A stretch of 51,232 nucleotides of DNA from Gemmatimonadota bacterium (GCA_011390645.1 JAABRY010000011.1:1-51232), one strand, 5' to 3'. Shown: positions 19,026 through 28,937, numbered from the stretch's first letter. Notes: generated by a model not told the origin, from the sequence alone. Numbers and translations are program-made.

Positions 19026-19039
19026 GTCGCTTGTGTCAA
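19011..19039 (-). promoter_or_regulatory. bchC: bchC promoter, sigma-70 type
   Basis: On the minus strand a perfect -35 TTGACA (19039-19034) is followed after 17 bp by CAGTTT (19016-19011), a weak -10. Both hexamers lie inside PpsR-type palindromes. The predicted start is about 45 bp ahead of the bchC ATG. Confidence 0.55.
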
Positions 19040-19051
19040 GAGAAACGGACA
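19034..19051 (-). promoter_or_regulatory. PpsR/CrtJ-type palindrome TGTC-N10-GACA over the bchC -35
   Basis: TGTC at 19034-19037 and GACA at 19048-19051 form the full TGTC-N10-GACA consensus, with the dyad extending one more base on each side (GTGTC...GACAC). It covers the TTGACA -35 element. The site is in the 134-bp gap between crtF and bchC. Confidence 0.75.
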
Positions 19052-19093
19052 CCTGACGGCGTGACTGATCCTCCGATGGAGATCAGCCGTCGA

Positions 19094-20230
19094 TCAGATG
19101 GGCTTTGTGGCGGTGATGACCCCGGTCCGGATGGGTGATCGGACCGGATGAATACGGATATTGGCGAAGCCGGCCCGCACCAGCATCCCAGCAAGCTCGG
19201 CGGGCGTTCGGGCCCGTCCGCTGCCCATGGCCAGGAGATAAAGCGCGAAATAGGCCTCGCCCACCGCTTCGGCTCCCGGGATGCCAGCCATCGGCTCGAC
19301 GACGAGAACCCGCCCTCCGGGTGGGAGGACATCGTGGACCCGGCGCAGCAACCCCTCGACCGGTTCGTCGTCGTGATCGTGCAGCACCCGGACCAGCGAC
19401 ACCAGATCGGCGCCTGTGGGCAGCGGGCCACGGAAGAAATCCCCCCCCGTTACCGTCAGCCGTCCGCCCAGTCCCGCCTCGGTGAGGTGGGCTTCCCCTC
19501 GCGCCGCCACGGCGGGCAGATCAAAGAGGTGGAGCTGGAGCGCTGGCGCCCGAGCGGCCGCTTCGCGCAGGAAGACCCCCTCCCCCCCCCCGAGGTCGAG
19601 CAGCCGACGGTGCCGGGCGACGTCATAGGCCGCCAGCGCCTCCGCCGCAACCTGGGGTTGCGAGGCAGCCATCACCGCGCTGTAGGCTGCGGCCGCGTCG
19701 GCGGGCACGGCATCGGGGGTGGCGTTCAGCGCATACGGCCAGAAGCGCGCGAGCGCGGTATCGTCCCGGCGGCCAGCGCGCAGGAGGGCCACGGGATCGG
19801 CGAGGTCACGATAGAGCAGCAGGTTGTGCTCGAAGAGCACGCGGAAGTCCTCCCGGCCCACGAGCGCCATGCCGAGGGGGCCGATGTCCCAGCGACCATC
19901 GCGCCGGTGGCGGAGCAGATCAAGGGCACCGGCGGCCGAGAGCAAGCGATCGGTTGAATCAGTCGGCAGCTCCAGCGCGGCCGCGATGGCGTCGGCCGAC
20001 TGCGGACCGTCGGCGAGGTGCTCGAGCAGCCGCAACCGCATCACGGCGAGGAGCACCTGCGAATAGACGAAGCCGGCACAGAGATCAAAGACCCGGCGCG
20101 AGGCCCGCCGGGCGAACGGTCGCGTGAGCGGAAATGCGCTGGCCCACGCCTGCCAGCGGGCCGAGGAGACCCAGCCGAGGATCCGCGCACGCCACGCCCC
20201 GCTGGCCGGAAGCGCCGGTCCGCGCGTCAC
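19094..20230 (-). CDS. crtF: CrtF-type SAM-dependent O-methyltransferase, carotenoid pathway
   Basis: The 378-residue protein has an N-terminal winged-helix dimerisation part and a class I methyltransferase domain: LLDLGGGEGVFLR (SAM loop), a TVTGGDFF segment and DLVSLVRVLHDHDD. This is the architecture of CrtF (hydroxyneurosporene 1-O-methyltransferase), and the place directly upstream of bchC is the classical one. The GTG start at 20230 overlaps the cruF stop as GTGA. The actual substrate depends on which hydroxy-carotenoid this organism makes and cannot be read from the sequence. Confidence 0.85.
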   Translation of the reverse strand: MTRGPALPASGAWRARILGWVSSARWQAWASAFPLTRPFARRASRRVFDLCAGFVYSQVLLAVMRLRLLEHLADGPQSADAIAAALELPTDSTDRLLSAAGALDLLRHRRDGRWDIGPLGMALVGREDFRVLFEHNLLLYRDLADPVALLRAGRRDDTALARFWPYALNATPDAVPADAAAAYSAVMAASQPQVAAEALAAYDVARHRRLLDLGGGEGVFLREAAARAPALQLHLFDLPAVAARGEAHLTEAGLGGRLTVTGGDFFRGPLPTGADLVSLVRVLHDHDDEPVEGLLRRVHDVLPPGGRVLVVEPMAGIPGAEAVGEAYFALYLLAMGSGRARTPAELAGMLVRAGFANIRIHPVRSPIRTGVITATKPI

Positions 20231-21090
20231 TCGACAGCGGCCACGGCGCCCGCCCCCGCGCGGTGCCGGCGCGCCCACGTGATCAGCGTCGGGACCACGG
20301 CGAAGCAGGCCATCGCTCCCCCCCCCACGATCGCCGCGCCGTAGAGCTCGTATCGCACCGCCATCGCGAGGGGCAACAATCCGTTGACCAGGTAGATGAG
20401 GTCCGGTTGGCGCGACTCCGCGATGCGTGCCAGTGACGTCCCGGTCGCGCGGTGCAGCATCCAGCCGATGAGCGGCCCGATCGTCGCCCACGCGAACCAA
20501 TTGGCAATCGGCATTCCATGCCACGTGCCACCCTCGCGCCAGATCCAGAACGGATAGGCCGCGCTCATCGCGGGTTCGAGCAGGACATCGTAGGCCAGCA
20601 AGCCGACCGTCGCCAGAATCGCCGTACCGCGCCAACCGAGGCCGGCCCGCAACGCGAGCCCGGTGGTCGCGTACAACATGAGGAACCAGGACAGCGGAAT
20701 CGTGAACGGCACGAGCCCGAAGACGCGCCATCCCAGATCGCCCCCGTAGGCATGCTCGCCGAACGGCAGGCCGGTGGCAGCACCGATCAACTCGATCGTG
20801 AGCGTGAACCCCACGACCCAACCGGCAGCACGGAGTGCGGCCCGACGCCCAGCGGCATCCCAGAGGGCGAACAACGCGCCGAAGAAGCCAAGCACGAGGA
20901 CCAGGGCCCCCATGTATGTCATCCCCCATTGGTAGGAGGCGCGCCACCAATCGGGGTCGGCGGTCGTGGGAATCGGCCGCCCGATCATCACCGCGAACGC
21001 TCCGATGCTGACCAGCGTGAGGAAGGCATGGATCGCAGTCGCGACCCACCCCCACCGTGCTGCATCGAACCGCGGACTCTCATGACGCAT
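20227..21090 (-). CDS. cruF: CruF-type carotenoid 1',2'-hydratase (DUF422)
   Basis: A 287-residue membrane protein with about seven hydrophobic segments. The regions GLPFGEHAYGGDLGWRVFGLVPFTIPLSWF, split by loops, and DVLLEPAMSAAYPFWIW are typical of the DUF422/CruF family, which adds water to the psi end of acyclic carotenoids (known in Deinococcus and cyanobacteria). Purple bacteria normally use the unrelated CrtC for this. I prefer ATG 21090, six bases after GGAGG; a GTG at 21096 overlapping the puhE stop is also possible. It is coupled to crtF by a GTGA overlap. Confidence 0.8.
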   Translation of the reverse strand: MRHESPRFDAARWGWVATAIHAFLTLVSIGAFAVMIGRPIPTTADPDWWRASYQWGMTYMGALVLVLGFFGALFALWDAAGRRAALRAAGWVVGFTLTIELIGAATGLPFGEHAYGGDLGWRVFGLVPFTIPLSWFLMLYATTGLALRAGLGWRGTAILATVGLLAYDVLLEPAMSAAYPFWIWREGGTWHGMPIANWFAWATIGPLIGWMLHRATGTSLARIAESRQPDLIYLVNGLLPLAMAVRYELYGAAIVGGGAMACFAVVPTLITWARRHRAGAGAVAAVE

Positions 21091-21092
21091 GT

Positions 21093-21890
21093 TCACCCTC
21101 CACGCAGTCGCAGGAAGACGTCCCACAAGGGGAGATTGTCGGGGATGGCCAGCACCGCATACTCGATCGCCGCCAGCACGACGAGCACCGACAGCAGCGC
21201 CAAGCGCCAGCGCTCGAACCGTGTCCCGGCTCGTCGCGCCCCGCGGATCAGCCAGACCGCCGCTACCGCCGCCCCCGCGATCGACACCAGCAGGAACGGA
21301 TGCAGTCGCGTCGGCCCGAAGAACGCCGTCAGGAATGCGAGCCGGGGCGGGAGGAAGTGAATCCCGTTGTTGACGACCCCGACAAACACATTCACCTTGG
21401 CGACCTGCTGCACCACCCAGAAGAGGCCGAGGGTCTGCCACGCCAACGGATTGCGGCCAGGGACCAGATACAAGGCGCCGATCGTTGCGAGAGCCAGCAA
21501 GTCGTGCCACCCCGTCGCGACGGCGGCCCGCAACGCGAGCGGGATGGACGGCGCCTGTCCGAGTTCAGGCGGCACCGGCACGCTCGGGCCGACCACCACC
21601 CCCGCGTAGAGCAGGGCTGACACCCACAACCAGGCGAGCGAACCGACGCCGAACCCGAGCAGCGCGCCGCGCGGCGACGTGTCGTCGCGGACTCGCACCG
21701 CCATCACCCCAGCCAGCACCATCAGCCAGGTCGCGACGAGGACACCGATCAGGCGTGTGGTGTCATTGCGTTCCACCGCGACGATTGCCCCCGTCGCCAG
21801 CCACCAGAACAGCAGCACCAGCACCACCGCGCCGGCCAGCCCTCCATTCGCGCGTGCGGGGGCGCCGGGCGCCGGCATCGTGATCGTCAT
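21093..21890 (-). CDS. puhE: PuhE, photosynthetic complex assembly protein (DUF3623)
   Basis: The 265-residue protein has about eight membrane segments, including LLFWWLATGAIV at the start and WVVQQVAKVNVFVGVVNN followed by HFLPPRLAFLTAFFG near the end. These match DUF3623 (putative photosynthetic complex assembly protein 2, PuhE), which affects RC-LH1 levels in Rhodobacter. The ATG at 21890 is four bases past the bchD stop. puhE normally accompanies puhABC and acsF; here it is between bchD and cruF, so the cluster is rearranged. Confidence 0.85.
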   Translation of the reverse strand: MTITMPAPGAPARANGGLAGAVVLVLLFWWLATGAIVAVERNDTTRLIGVLVATWLMVLAGVMAVRVRDDTSPRGALLGFGVGSLAWLWVSALLYAGVVVGPSVPVPPELGQAPSIPLALRAAVATGWHDLLALATIGALYLVPGRNPLAWQTLGLFWVVQQVAKVNVFVGVVNNGIHFLPPRLAFLTAFFGPTRLHPFLLVSIAGAAVAAVWLIRGARRAGTRFERWRLALLSVLVVLAAIEYAVLAIPDNLPLWDVFLRLRGG

Positions 21891-21894
21891 CGGG

Positions 21895-23613
21895 TCACGC
21901 GGCATCACGCGCCAGGGTGGCCACGCGGGTGATCGCAGCGGCATCCGCGATCGGCAATGGGAGGTAGCGCAGGCCCATCGTGTCGGCGATCTCCTGCGCC
22001 ACCGCACTCGGCCGGGGTCCGATGTCGAGCCACGCGCCCTCGACACGGTCCGCTCGGAGCCGTCGCGCCACCCCGAGGGCCTCTGCGTGCGCCACCGGGC
22101 GGCCGCCGGTTCCGGCGCGTGTCACATTGGCGCGACCATCGCTGAGGATCAGCACGACCGGCCTCCCTCCCGCTCGTCGGACCTGCCGCTGCACCTCGGC
22201 AATGCAATCCAGCGCGGCCGCCAGCGGTGTCCCCCCCCCACCGGGAAGGCCGGCGAGCGCGCGTTTGGCCCGGGCCAGCGCACGCGTGGGCGGCAAGACC
22301 ACTTCCGCCCCCGCGCCGCGGAAGGTCACCATCGCGACGGCATCGCGGCGCACATAGCTCGCGGCGAGCAACTGCTCTGCCGCACCCTTCGCTTCGTTGA
22401 GTCGGTTGAGCGCAGTGCTGCCGGAGGCGTCCACCACGAGAATCGTTGTCGTGGCCGACGGCCGCCAGCGCCGCTGGATCCGGAAGTCGTCGGGCCGTAC
22501 GGCCAGCGCACCGCCGCCCGGCGCGGCGCCCCGCAACCGCTGCCACGGCACGGCCGCGCGAATCGTTGCCAGCAGGTCAAGTCGTGCGCCACGCCGCGGA
22601 TCGCCGCGCCGGGTGCCCACCCGACGACCGCGAGGCCCCTCGGTGGATGCGTCGCCCTGTCTCCCCCCCCCACGCGCACCGGCGGCCCCAGCCGCAAGGA
22701 GCGCCAGGAGGTCGGGGGGAATGGCCGCCGTCGCGGCGTCCACGACGCGCTCTGCCAGCTCGCGCTCTTCCTCGGCGCCGGGCGGCTCCGCCGCCTGGTC
22801 CGACTCCGACGAGGGGGGGGGAGGTTCCGGCGGCGGGGGCGCCTCGTCCTCCGGCGGCAGCGGCAGCCGGGTGGCCCGTGGCCCGAGGACCAGCGCCGCG
22901 GCGGCGGCGAGGTCGTCGCCGTTGGCCAGGTCGCGGCCCGCAAGCGCGGCATGCGCACGCGCAGCCCGCATGGCAAAGCTTGCCGCTCGCAACGACGCCA
23001 CCCCAAGGGAGGCGGCGGCCGCGACCAGCGCGGACACGGCGTCGGGTGGCAGGTGCACCCCGGGCAGACGCTCTCGCGCCGCGGCCACCTCACCAATGGA
23101 CGGCGCATCCGCCACGGGATCTGCGGCGCCGGGGGGAAGGCGGAGATCGAATGCGACGCGATCGGCCAGTGACGCCGCAACTGACGGCTCATCGGGCTCC
23201 GCTTCGTCCAGCAGGAGAAGCGCGCACGCGGCGGGGCGCACGGCACTGACCCCGTCGCGCTCGGTACGCACCGAACGGGTGTCCATCACCTGCGTCAACA
23301 GCCCCACGGCCTCGGTCGAGAGCCGCTCGGCCATGGGGATGACCAGGGCGCCCTCATGCGCGAGCGCGGGAAGCCCGGGTTCAAGCACCGGGCGACCAGT
23401 CACCAGCGTGGCCGACAGGTCGAGTCCCCCCCCCAATCGTTCGGCCGCGATCCCGGGAGGGACGCGGCGCACCCGGTGCGGCGCGGCCAGTCGTGAGGTG
23501 ACGGCATGGACCCACGCCCGGGCCGCCGGCGTGTGCCCCCCCCGAAGCACGGCGCCGCCGAGCCCCACGGGATCGACGGCGAGGAGGCCCGCGGCGAGGC
23601 CGAGCGAGGTCAC
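21895..23613 (-). CDS. bchD: BchD, magnesium chelatase subunit D
   Basis: The 572-residue protein has an N-terminal AAA+-like half, a Pro/acidic linker ([13 protein letters not shown] region) and a C-terminal von Willebrand A domain with the MIDAS motif VVDASGS. BchD, BchI and BchH insert Mg2+ into protoporphyrin IX. No intact Walker A is seen, as usual in BchD. The GTG start at 23613 overlaps the bchI stop as GTGA. BchH is not in this window. Confidence 0.94.
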   Translation of the reverse strand: MTSLGLAAGLLAVDPVGLGGAVLRGGHTPAARAWVHAVTSRLAAPHRVRRVPPGIAAERLGGGLDLSATLVTGRPVLEPGLPALAHEGALVIPMAERLSTEAVGLLTQVMDTRSVRTERDGVSAVRPAACALLLLDEAEPDEPSVAASLADRVAFDLRLPPGAADPVADAPSIGEVAAARERLPGVHLPPDAVSALVAAAASLGVASLRAASFAMRAARAHAALAGRDLANGDDLAAAAALVLGPRATRLPLPPEDEAPPPPEPPPPSSESDQAAEPPGAEEERELAERVVDAATAAIPPDLLALLAAGAAGARGGGRQGDASTEGPRGRRVGTRRGDPRRGARLDLLATIRAAVPWQRLRGAAPGGGALAVRPDDFRIQRRWRPSATTTILVVDASGSTALNRLNEAKGAAEQLLAASYVRRDAVAMVTFRGAGAEVVLPPTRALARAKRALAGLPGGGGTPLAAALDCIAEVQRQVRRAGGRPVVLILSDGRANVTRAGTGGRPVAHAEALGVARRLRADRVEGAWLDIGPRPSAVAQEIADTMGLRYLPLPIADAAAITRVATLARDAA

Positions 23614-24653
23614 GCCGCGGCAGTGGGCGCGGGGAGCGTGGCCAGGGCACGGCCGACGCGTGCGCCCGCCGTCGCCTCGTCGAGCGGATCGCGGCGGAGT
23701 CGATGCCGGAGCGCCAGCGGTGCAACGCGCGCGAGCAGCGCATCGTCCGGCTCCGCAATGCCATCCAGCGCGGCCAGCGCGCGCATCGCGCGGAAGAGGG
23801 TCAACTCGCCCCGGAGGCCATCGGTGCCCAGCGCCACGCACAGCGCACTCGCGCGCTCGAGCAACGGCATCGGAAGTTCGACCAAGGGCAAACGGGCTCG
23901 CGCTGTGCGCACCTGATCCTGCAGCGCCGCGTCGGCCGCATGCCACAGCGCGGCGAACCCCTCCGGATCGCGATCGAACGCATCGCGACGCCGCACGATC
24001 TCGATCCGCTCTGCCACCTCCGCGGGCGTGCTCACCTCCACCGCGAGCCCGAACCGATCGAGCAACTGGGGCCGCAGATCGCCTTCTTCGGGATTGCCGG
24101 AACCGACGAGCACGAAGCGCGCAGGGTGACGCAGCGACAGTCCTTCACGCTCGACGACGTTCTCCCCACTGGCTGCCACGTCAAGCAGGAGGTCCACGAG
24201 GTGGTCCTCCAGCAGGTTCACCTCATCGATATAGAGGAAGCCGCGGTGCGCACGGGCCAGCAAGCCGGGTTCAAAGACCTTCTCACCGCGTGTCAGGGCC
24301 CGTTCAAGATCGAGTGCGCCGACGATGCGGTCCTCGGTGGCCCCGAGCGGCAGGTCCACGACGGGTACCGGACGCTCGATCGTCGGGATCGCCTCACCCT
24401 CGGCATGGCGCCGGCGACAGCCCTCGCACCACTCACCCTGCCCTGCAGCCGGATCGCACCCGAACGCGCATCCTGCGTGGGCGGGAAGCGTCGGGAGCAG
24501 TGCCGGCAGGGCGCGCACGGCCGTCGACTTTCCCGTCCCGCGATCACCGAACACCATGACACCACCAAGCGCCGGCTCCACTGCGGTGAGCAGGAGAGCC
24601 AGTTTCATCTCGTCCTGGCCGACGATCGCGCTAAAGGGATAGACTATTCGCAT
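23610..24653 (-). CDS. bchI: BchI, magnesium chelatase ATPase subunit
   Basis: The 347-residue AAA+ ATPase has Walker A GDRGTGKS (36-43), [13 protein letters not shown] with Walker B, and [19 protein letters not shown] with sensor and arginine-finger features. It forms the hexameric ring that drives Mg chelation with BchD. I choose ATG 24653 ([13 protein letters not shown], the family N-terminus); GTG 24674 would add seven residues. No good ribosome binding site precedes either start. A PpsR-type palindrome touches the start codon. Confidence 0.94.
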   Translation of the reverse strand: MRIVYPFSAIVGQDEMKLALLLTAVEPALGGVMVFGDRGTGKSTAVRALPALLPTLPAHAGCAFGCDPAAGQGEWCEGCRRRHAEGEAIPTIERPVPVVDLPLGATEDRIVGALDLERALTRGEKVFEPGLLARAHRGFLYIDEVNLLEDHLVDLLLDVAASGENVVEREGLSLRHPARFVLVGSGNPEEGDLRPQLLDRFGLAVEVSTPAEVAERIEIVRRRDAFDRDPEGFAALWHAADAALQDQVRTARARLPLVELPMPLLERASALCVALGTDGLRGELTLFRAMRALAALDGIAEPDDALLARVAPLALRHRLRRDPLDEATAGARVGRALATLPAPTAAA

Positions 24654-24671
24654 TGTCACGTTGGGTTGACA
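24654..24671 (-). promoter_or_regulatory. PpsR/CrtJ-type palindrome TGTC-N10-GACA at the bchI start
   Basis: TGTC at 24654-24657 and GACA at 24668-24671 give the exact consensus, directly ahead of ATG 24653. It is the third such site in the window, and all three precede bch genes. Confidence 0.65.
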
Positions 24672-24771
24672 CACGGAAACATCACGCGTTACACGAGCAC
24701 GCGCAAGAGAGTGCGGCGGGATCGGTCATCACTGCAGACCAACCCCGCCGCGCGCAACGGTCAGTGCGGCC

Positions 24772-27525
24772 TCACGGCGTGGCTGGCTCTGTCACCTTCG
24801 GCCGGAAATCACCGGCCTTCACGATCGCCAGGGCGTCGGGATCGAGGTAACGCGCCACGACCGCCTGCAATTCGGCCGGTGACAAGGCCGCAACGGCTGC
24901 TTCAAGTTCGGTGTCGCTCGCGAACGTGCGCCCCAGAAACAGATTCGAGGCCAGCCGACTGGCCACCACCTGGTCGTTCGCGCGTCCCTGCTTCCGTGAC
25001 TCGATCCACCCCTGCTTGGCGCTGGCCACCTCTGCTGCCGTGAAGCCGTCACGCGCCGCCCGGACCAGCTCCTCCTTCAGGGCCGCCTCGAGCTTGTCGC
25101 GGTTTTCCGGCGCATAGATGGCATAGCTCATCCAGTTGGCCACCGTGTCGATGGGCGCGGCCTGGAACATCGACCCGACGCCGTAGCTCAGCCCCTCCTG
25201 CTGACGAATCCGGGTGGCAAGCCGCGAGTTGAGGAAGCCGCCGCCCAGGATGAAATCGGCCAGCACCAGCGCGGGATAGTCGTCGGTCCCGTCGTTGAGC
25301 GGCAAGACCCGGCCGGCCACCAACATCGCGTTGGCCTTGTCCGGTGTCTCCAGCGTGACGTCGAGCGGCGCGTTGGTACGCGTCGGTTCCGCGATGCGCG
25401 CGTACGCCACCGGGCTCTCCCACCCCGCCAGCCCGGCCTCCATCAACTGCGCGACCGCATCGGGATCCAGATCCCCAACCACACCGATCTCGCCACGGGA
25501 GGCACCGTAGAACTCCGCGTGAAAGCGACGCAGGTCGTTGAGCGAGGTGGCCCGGAGTTCGTCGAGCGACTCATCGAGCGTGCCCACGTAGCGGGGGTGC
25601 CCCTTCGGGTACGGCGACAAATGCCGCTGCAATGTCATCACCGCCTGCATCTGCGGCTCGGACCGCTGGCTCTCCATCCCGGTGATCCGTTCGGTGCGCA
25701 GCAACTCGAATTCGGTCGAATCGAATCGCGGTTCGCGCAACATCTCGAACGCCAGCGCGAGCGCCTCTGCGAACTGGGCCTTCTTCGCCGTGATGCTCAC
25801 GGATGCCGTCGTGGGACCACCGCTGACGCTGACCTGCGCCTGCAGGCGATTCAATTCATCGCGGATCTCCTGGCGCGTGCGCTGCGTGGTGCCACGCATC
25901 AACATGGCGCCAGTCAGGCTGGGGGCAGCGCCCTTGTTCATGAGCGCCTGCTCGTTGCCGAAGCGCAGGGAGATCGTCGCCATCACTTGCTCGCCGCGCG
26001 TCTCCTTCGGGAGCACCGCGAGGCGCAGGCCGCCGGCGAGTTGCCGCACCACGGTCCGCGCATCGAGCACCTCAGGCGTCGCCTCGAACGCCTCGCCCGC
26101 CACCATCGCGGTATCACCGACGTACCCCTCCACCATCGCCATGATATCGGGCTCCGGCGGCAGGGTCACGCGATCGGGGGTCGGGGTCGGCAGAAAGATG
26201 CCGACCGTCCGATTGTCGGGCTTGAAGTAGGTCGAGGCCACCCGGACGACGTCGTCCGTGGTCACGGCGCGAATCCGGTCGCGATGCAGGTACATCAGGC
26301 GCCAATCACCCATCGCCGCCCACTCCGTGAGCGCGAGGCCGATCTGAGCCGAGTTGGTCATCTGCAACTCGATGTTGCGCAACAACGCAGCGCGTCCACG
26401 TGCCACTTCTTCATCGGTCGGCGGTTGGTCCCCGCGCACCATGTCCATCGCCTCGAGGATCGCGTCGCGTGCAGCTTCGGGATCGGCATCCTTCGGCATG
26501 CTGCCCCTCACCAGCATCAGACCCGGCTCCCGCAACTGGAAGGGGAACGCCCCGACGTTGCTCATCAGCTTCGGCTCGACTGCCGCCTTGTACAGGCGAC
26601 CGGACGAGGGGGCAGACAAGACGTCCGCAAGGACTTCCAGCGCGGCGTGATCGGGGTGTGCGCCATGCGGGATGTGCCAGGCCATGGCCAGCGACGGCGT
26701 GTCGCCGACGCGCCGAAGCGTCACGGTGCGCTCACCATCCTGCACCGGATCGAGCGTGTAGGTCGGGTAGAGCGTGTTGGCGCCCTCGCGCACCGGGCGC
26801 GGGATCGGGGCGAAGTGCTCCTGGATCAGCTCCAGGGCCCGCGCCGGTTCGAACTTGCCTGCCACCACCAGCATCGCGTTGTCGGGCTGGTAAAACTTCC
26901 GGTAGAAGGCCTGCAGCCGCTCGATCGGCACGTTCTCGAGATCCGCGCGCGACCCGATCGTGCTCTTCCCGTAGTTGTGCCAGAGATACGCGGTCGACAT
27001 CACGCGCTCCATCAGCACGCCGCTGGGATTGTTTTCGCCGGCCTCGAACTCGTTCCGCACCACCGTCATCTCGCTGTCGAGGTCCTTCTTGGCGATGTAG
27101 GAGTTCACCATCCGGTCCGCTTCCAGCTCGAGCGCCCAGGCGAGGTTGTCGTCACTCGCCGGGAAGGTTTCGTAGTAGTTGGTGCGGTCATACCAGGTCG
27201 TGCCGTTCGGATTCGCGCCCCGCTCGGTCAGCTCCTGCATGATGTTGGGATGCTTCGGTGTCCCCTTGAAGACGAGGTGCTCGAGCAAGTGCGCCATCCC
27301 CGTCTCCCCGTACCCCTCGTGACGCGATCCCACGAAGTAGGTGATGTTCACCGTGGTCGTGGCCTTCGACGCGTCCGGGAAGAGGAGCACCTTGAGCCCA
27401 TTGGCGAGGGTGTATTCGGTGATCCCCTCCACCGTGGCCCCGCGCACCGGCGGCGTGGGCGCCTGAGCGACCAGCGGTGCACTCCCGACGACCAGCGCAA
27501 GTGCCAACCAGAATCGAATGCGCAT
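24772..27525 (-). CDS. Secreted two-domain M16 (pitrilysin-type) zinc peptidase
   Basis: The 917-residue protein has a signal peptide (FWLALALVVGSAPLVAQA), a first M16 domain with the inverted zinc motif HLLEH and a downstream ELEADRM with the third ligand, and a second M16 half without the motif (from about residue 500, starting near LAVLPKETRG). This is the layout of bacterial periplasmic M16 peptidases. The GTG at 27546 is seven codons further upstream; I prefer ATG 27525. It lies between hemY and bchI on the same strand, with no evident link to photosynthesis. Confidence 0.92.
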   Translation of the reverse strand: MRIRFWLALALVVGSAPLVAQAPTPPVRGATVEGITEYTLANGLKVLLFPDASKATTTVNITYFVGSRHEGYGETGMAHLLEHLVFKGTPKHPNIMQELTERGANPNGTTWYDRTNYYETFPASDDNLAWALELEADRMVNSYIAKKDLDSEMTVVRNEFEAGENNPSGVLMERVMSTAYLWHNYGKSTIGSRADLENVPIERLQAFYRKFYQPDNAMLVVAGKFEPARALELIQEHFAPIPRPVREGANTLYPTYTLDPVQDGERTVTLRRVGDTPSLAMAWHIPHGAHPDHAALEVLADVLSAPSSGRLYKAAVEPKLMSNVGAFPFQLREPGLMLVRGSMPKDADPEAARDAILEAMDMVRGDQPPTDEEVARGRAALLRNIELQMTNSAQIGLALTEWAAMGDWRLMYLHRDRIRAVTTDDVVRVASTYFKPDNRTVGIFLPTPTPDRVTLPPEPDIMAMVEGYVGDTAMVAGEAFEATPEVLDARTVVRQLAGGLRLAVLPKETRGEQVMATISLRFGNEQALMNKGAAPSLTGAMLMRGTTQRTRQEIRDELNRLQAQVSVSGGPTTASVSITAKKAQFAEALALAFEMLREPRFDSTEFELLRTERITGMESQRSEPQMQAVMTLQRHLSPYPKGHPRYVGTLDESLDELRATSLNDLRRFHAEFYGASRGEIGVVGDLDPDAVAQLMEAGLAGWESPVAYARIAEPTRTNAPLDVTLETPDKANAMLVAGRVLPLNDGTDDYPALVLADFILGGGFLNSRLATRIRQQEGLSYGVGSMFQAAPIDTVANWMSYAIYAPENRDKLEAALKEELVRAARDGFTAAEVASAKQGWIESRKQGRANDQVVASRLASNLFLGRTFASDTELEAAVAALSPAELQAVVARYLDPDALAIVKAGDFRPKVTEPATP

Positions 27526-27566
27526 CTCCGCACCTTCTTTCGTCACAATGGAAGAATCCTGCGTGA

Positions 27567-28937
27567 TCAGTTCCAGCCCATGCGTGTCGCGAGGCGATCC
27601 ACCGCACGGACACCCCCGAGCATCGCATCCCCCACCGACAAGCCGTCGTGCCAGTTGCCGGCGAACGCCACCCTCGGCTCGGCGGCCTCGACCGCGGCGG
27701 CGGCGGCCAGGCGCTCACCATGCCCAGCCACCGCCTGCGGCAGTGCGTCCGTCCAGCGCGCCTCGTGCCGAAAGACCGGCTCGCCACGGACCCCCAACAG
27801 CGACGCCAACTCCGAGCGCACGATCCGCTCCAACGCCTCTGGCGACTCGGTCACGAGTTCCGGTCGACGCATCCCCCCGACAAACGAGGTCAGCAAGACG
27901 TGGCCGTCGGGAGCGCGGTTCGCAAAGATCGCTGAAGGAAAAAGTACTCCAAGGACCGCCCGACGCTCGCCAGAGGGGGCCAGCACGCCGAACCCATCAA
28001 TGGGATGGGCCACATCCTCGCGCCGGAAGCCGAGGGAAAGCGACACCAGCGTGGCATGAGGCATCGCGGCCGTGGTGGTGAGCCCATCACCACCTGGCAA
28101 CGCGCCAGCCACGCGGACGAGCGCCGGCGCGGGCACCGCGAGGATGACGGCGTCCACCGACATCTCGTCCCCCCCCCACGCGACCACCAGCCCACCCGCT
28201 GAGCTCCGGACGGTCGCTTCGGCACCGAGCCGCACGCGATCACCAAGATGGCGTCCGACCGTGGCGGGGATCTCGGAGAGCCCATCAGGGCACGACCACA
28301 ACCCGAGCGAGGGGGTGCCCTTCCGCCCTGCAGCACGCGCCGCACTCGCGGCACGGCGCGCGCCCTTGAGGACCGAGCCGCCCAGCTGCTCGTATTCCAG
28401 CAACTTCGGAAACGCATAGCGCATCAGCAAGTGCTTCGGGTCCGCACCGCTCGTCCCGGCCAGCAGCGGATCGAAGAAGCGCTCGGCGATCTCGTCGCCG
28501 AATCGACGCCGTGCGAAGTCGTCGACCGTCTCCTGCGCGTCGGGTGCGGACGCCGCGATGAAGGGTTCCTTCAGCAGTCGCAGCCGACCCGACACCGAGA
28601 CCAAGGGCGTGGAGAGGAGTTCACTCGCCGACCCGGGGACCGGCGTGGGCACCCCACCGTGCACGATGTAGCGTCGCTTGGCAGCGCTTCCCGGGCGGAC
28701 GACACGATCGGCGAGGCCTGCGCGATCGAGCAGCTCACGCACGATCGGATCGGGTTCCATCACCGTGTTCGGGCCCACCTCGGCGAGCCACGCTCCCTCA
28801 CGCACGGTGCGGATCACGCCACCGAGGGCGCCGCTGGCCTCAAGCAGCACCACGTCCGCGCCGCGTTCAACGGCACGCAGCGCGGCCAGCATCCCGGCGG
28901 CGCCACCGCCGATCACCGCAACGCGGGGCGCGTTCAC
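27567..28937 (-). CDS. hemY: HemY-type oxygen-dependent protoporphyrinogen oxidase
   Basis: The 456-residue flavoprotein starts with the FAD-binding [11 protein letters not shown] and has [10 protein letters not shown] and a C-terminal [16 protein letters not shown] segment, both typical of PPOX. It oxidises protoporphyrinogen IX to protoporphyrin IX, the branch point to heme and bacteriochlorophyll. The GTG start at 28937 overlaps the hemL stop as GTGA. It is the last gene of a hemB-hemL-hemY unit. Some databases call this gene hemG. Confidence 0.92.
   Translation of the reverse strand: MNAPRVAVIGGGAAGMLAALRAVERGADVVLLEASGALGGVIRTVREGAWLAEVGPNTVMEPDPIVRELLDRAGLADRVVRPGSAAKRRYIVHGGVPTPVPGSASELLSTPLVSVSGRLRLLKEPFIAASAPDAQETVDDFARRRFGDEIAERFFDPLLAGTSGADPKHLLMRYAFPKLLEYEQLGGSVLKGARRAASAARAAGRKGTPSLGLWSCPDGLSEIPATVGRHLGDRVRLGAEATVRSSAGGLVVAWGGDEMSVDAVILAVPAPALVRVAGALPGGDGLTTTAAMPHATLVSLSLGFRREDVAHPIDGFGVLAPSGERRAVLGVLFPSAIFANRAPDGHVLLTSFVGGMRRPELVTESPEALERIVRSELASLLGVRGEPVFRHEARWTDALPQAVAGHGERLAAAAAVEAAEPRVAFAGNWHDGLSVGDAMLGGVRAVDRLATRMGWN

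Noticed and set aside
19094..21055. A 653-residue open frame suggesting a fusion protein upstream of crtF
   Set aside because: The first 275 residues are an out-of-frame reading of cruF; the GTG at 20230 with a GTGA overlap is the natural crtF start.
24666..24694. Plus-strand TTGACA-17-TTACAC promoter-like sequence near bchI
   Set aside because: It points into the antisense of the M16 gene, with no plus-strand gene downstream; its TTGACA is part of the PpsR-type dyad.
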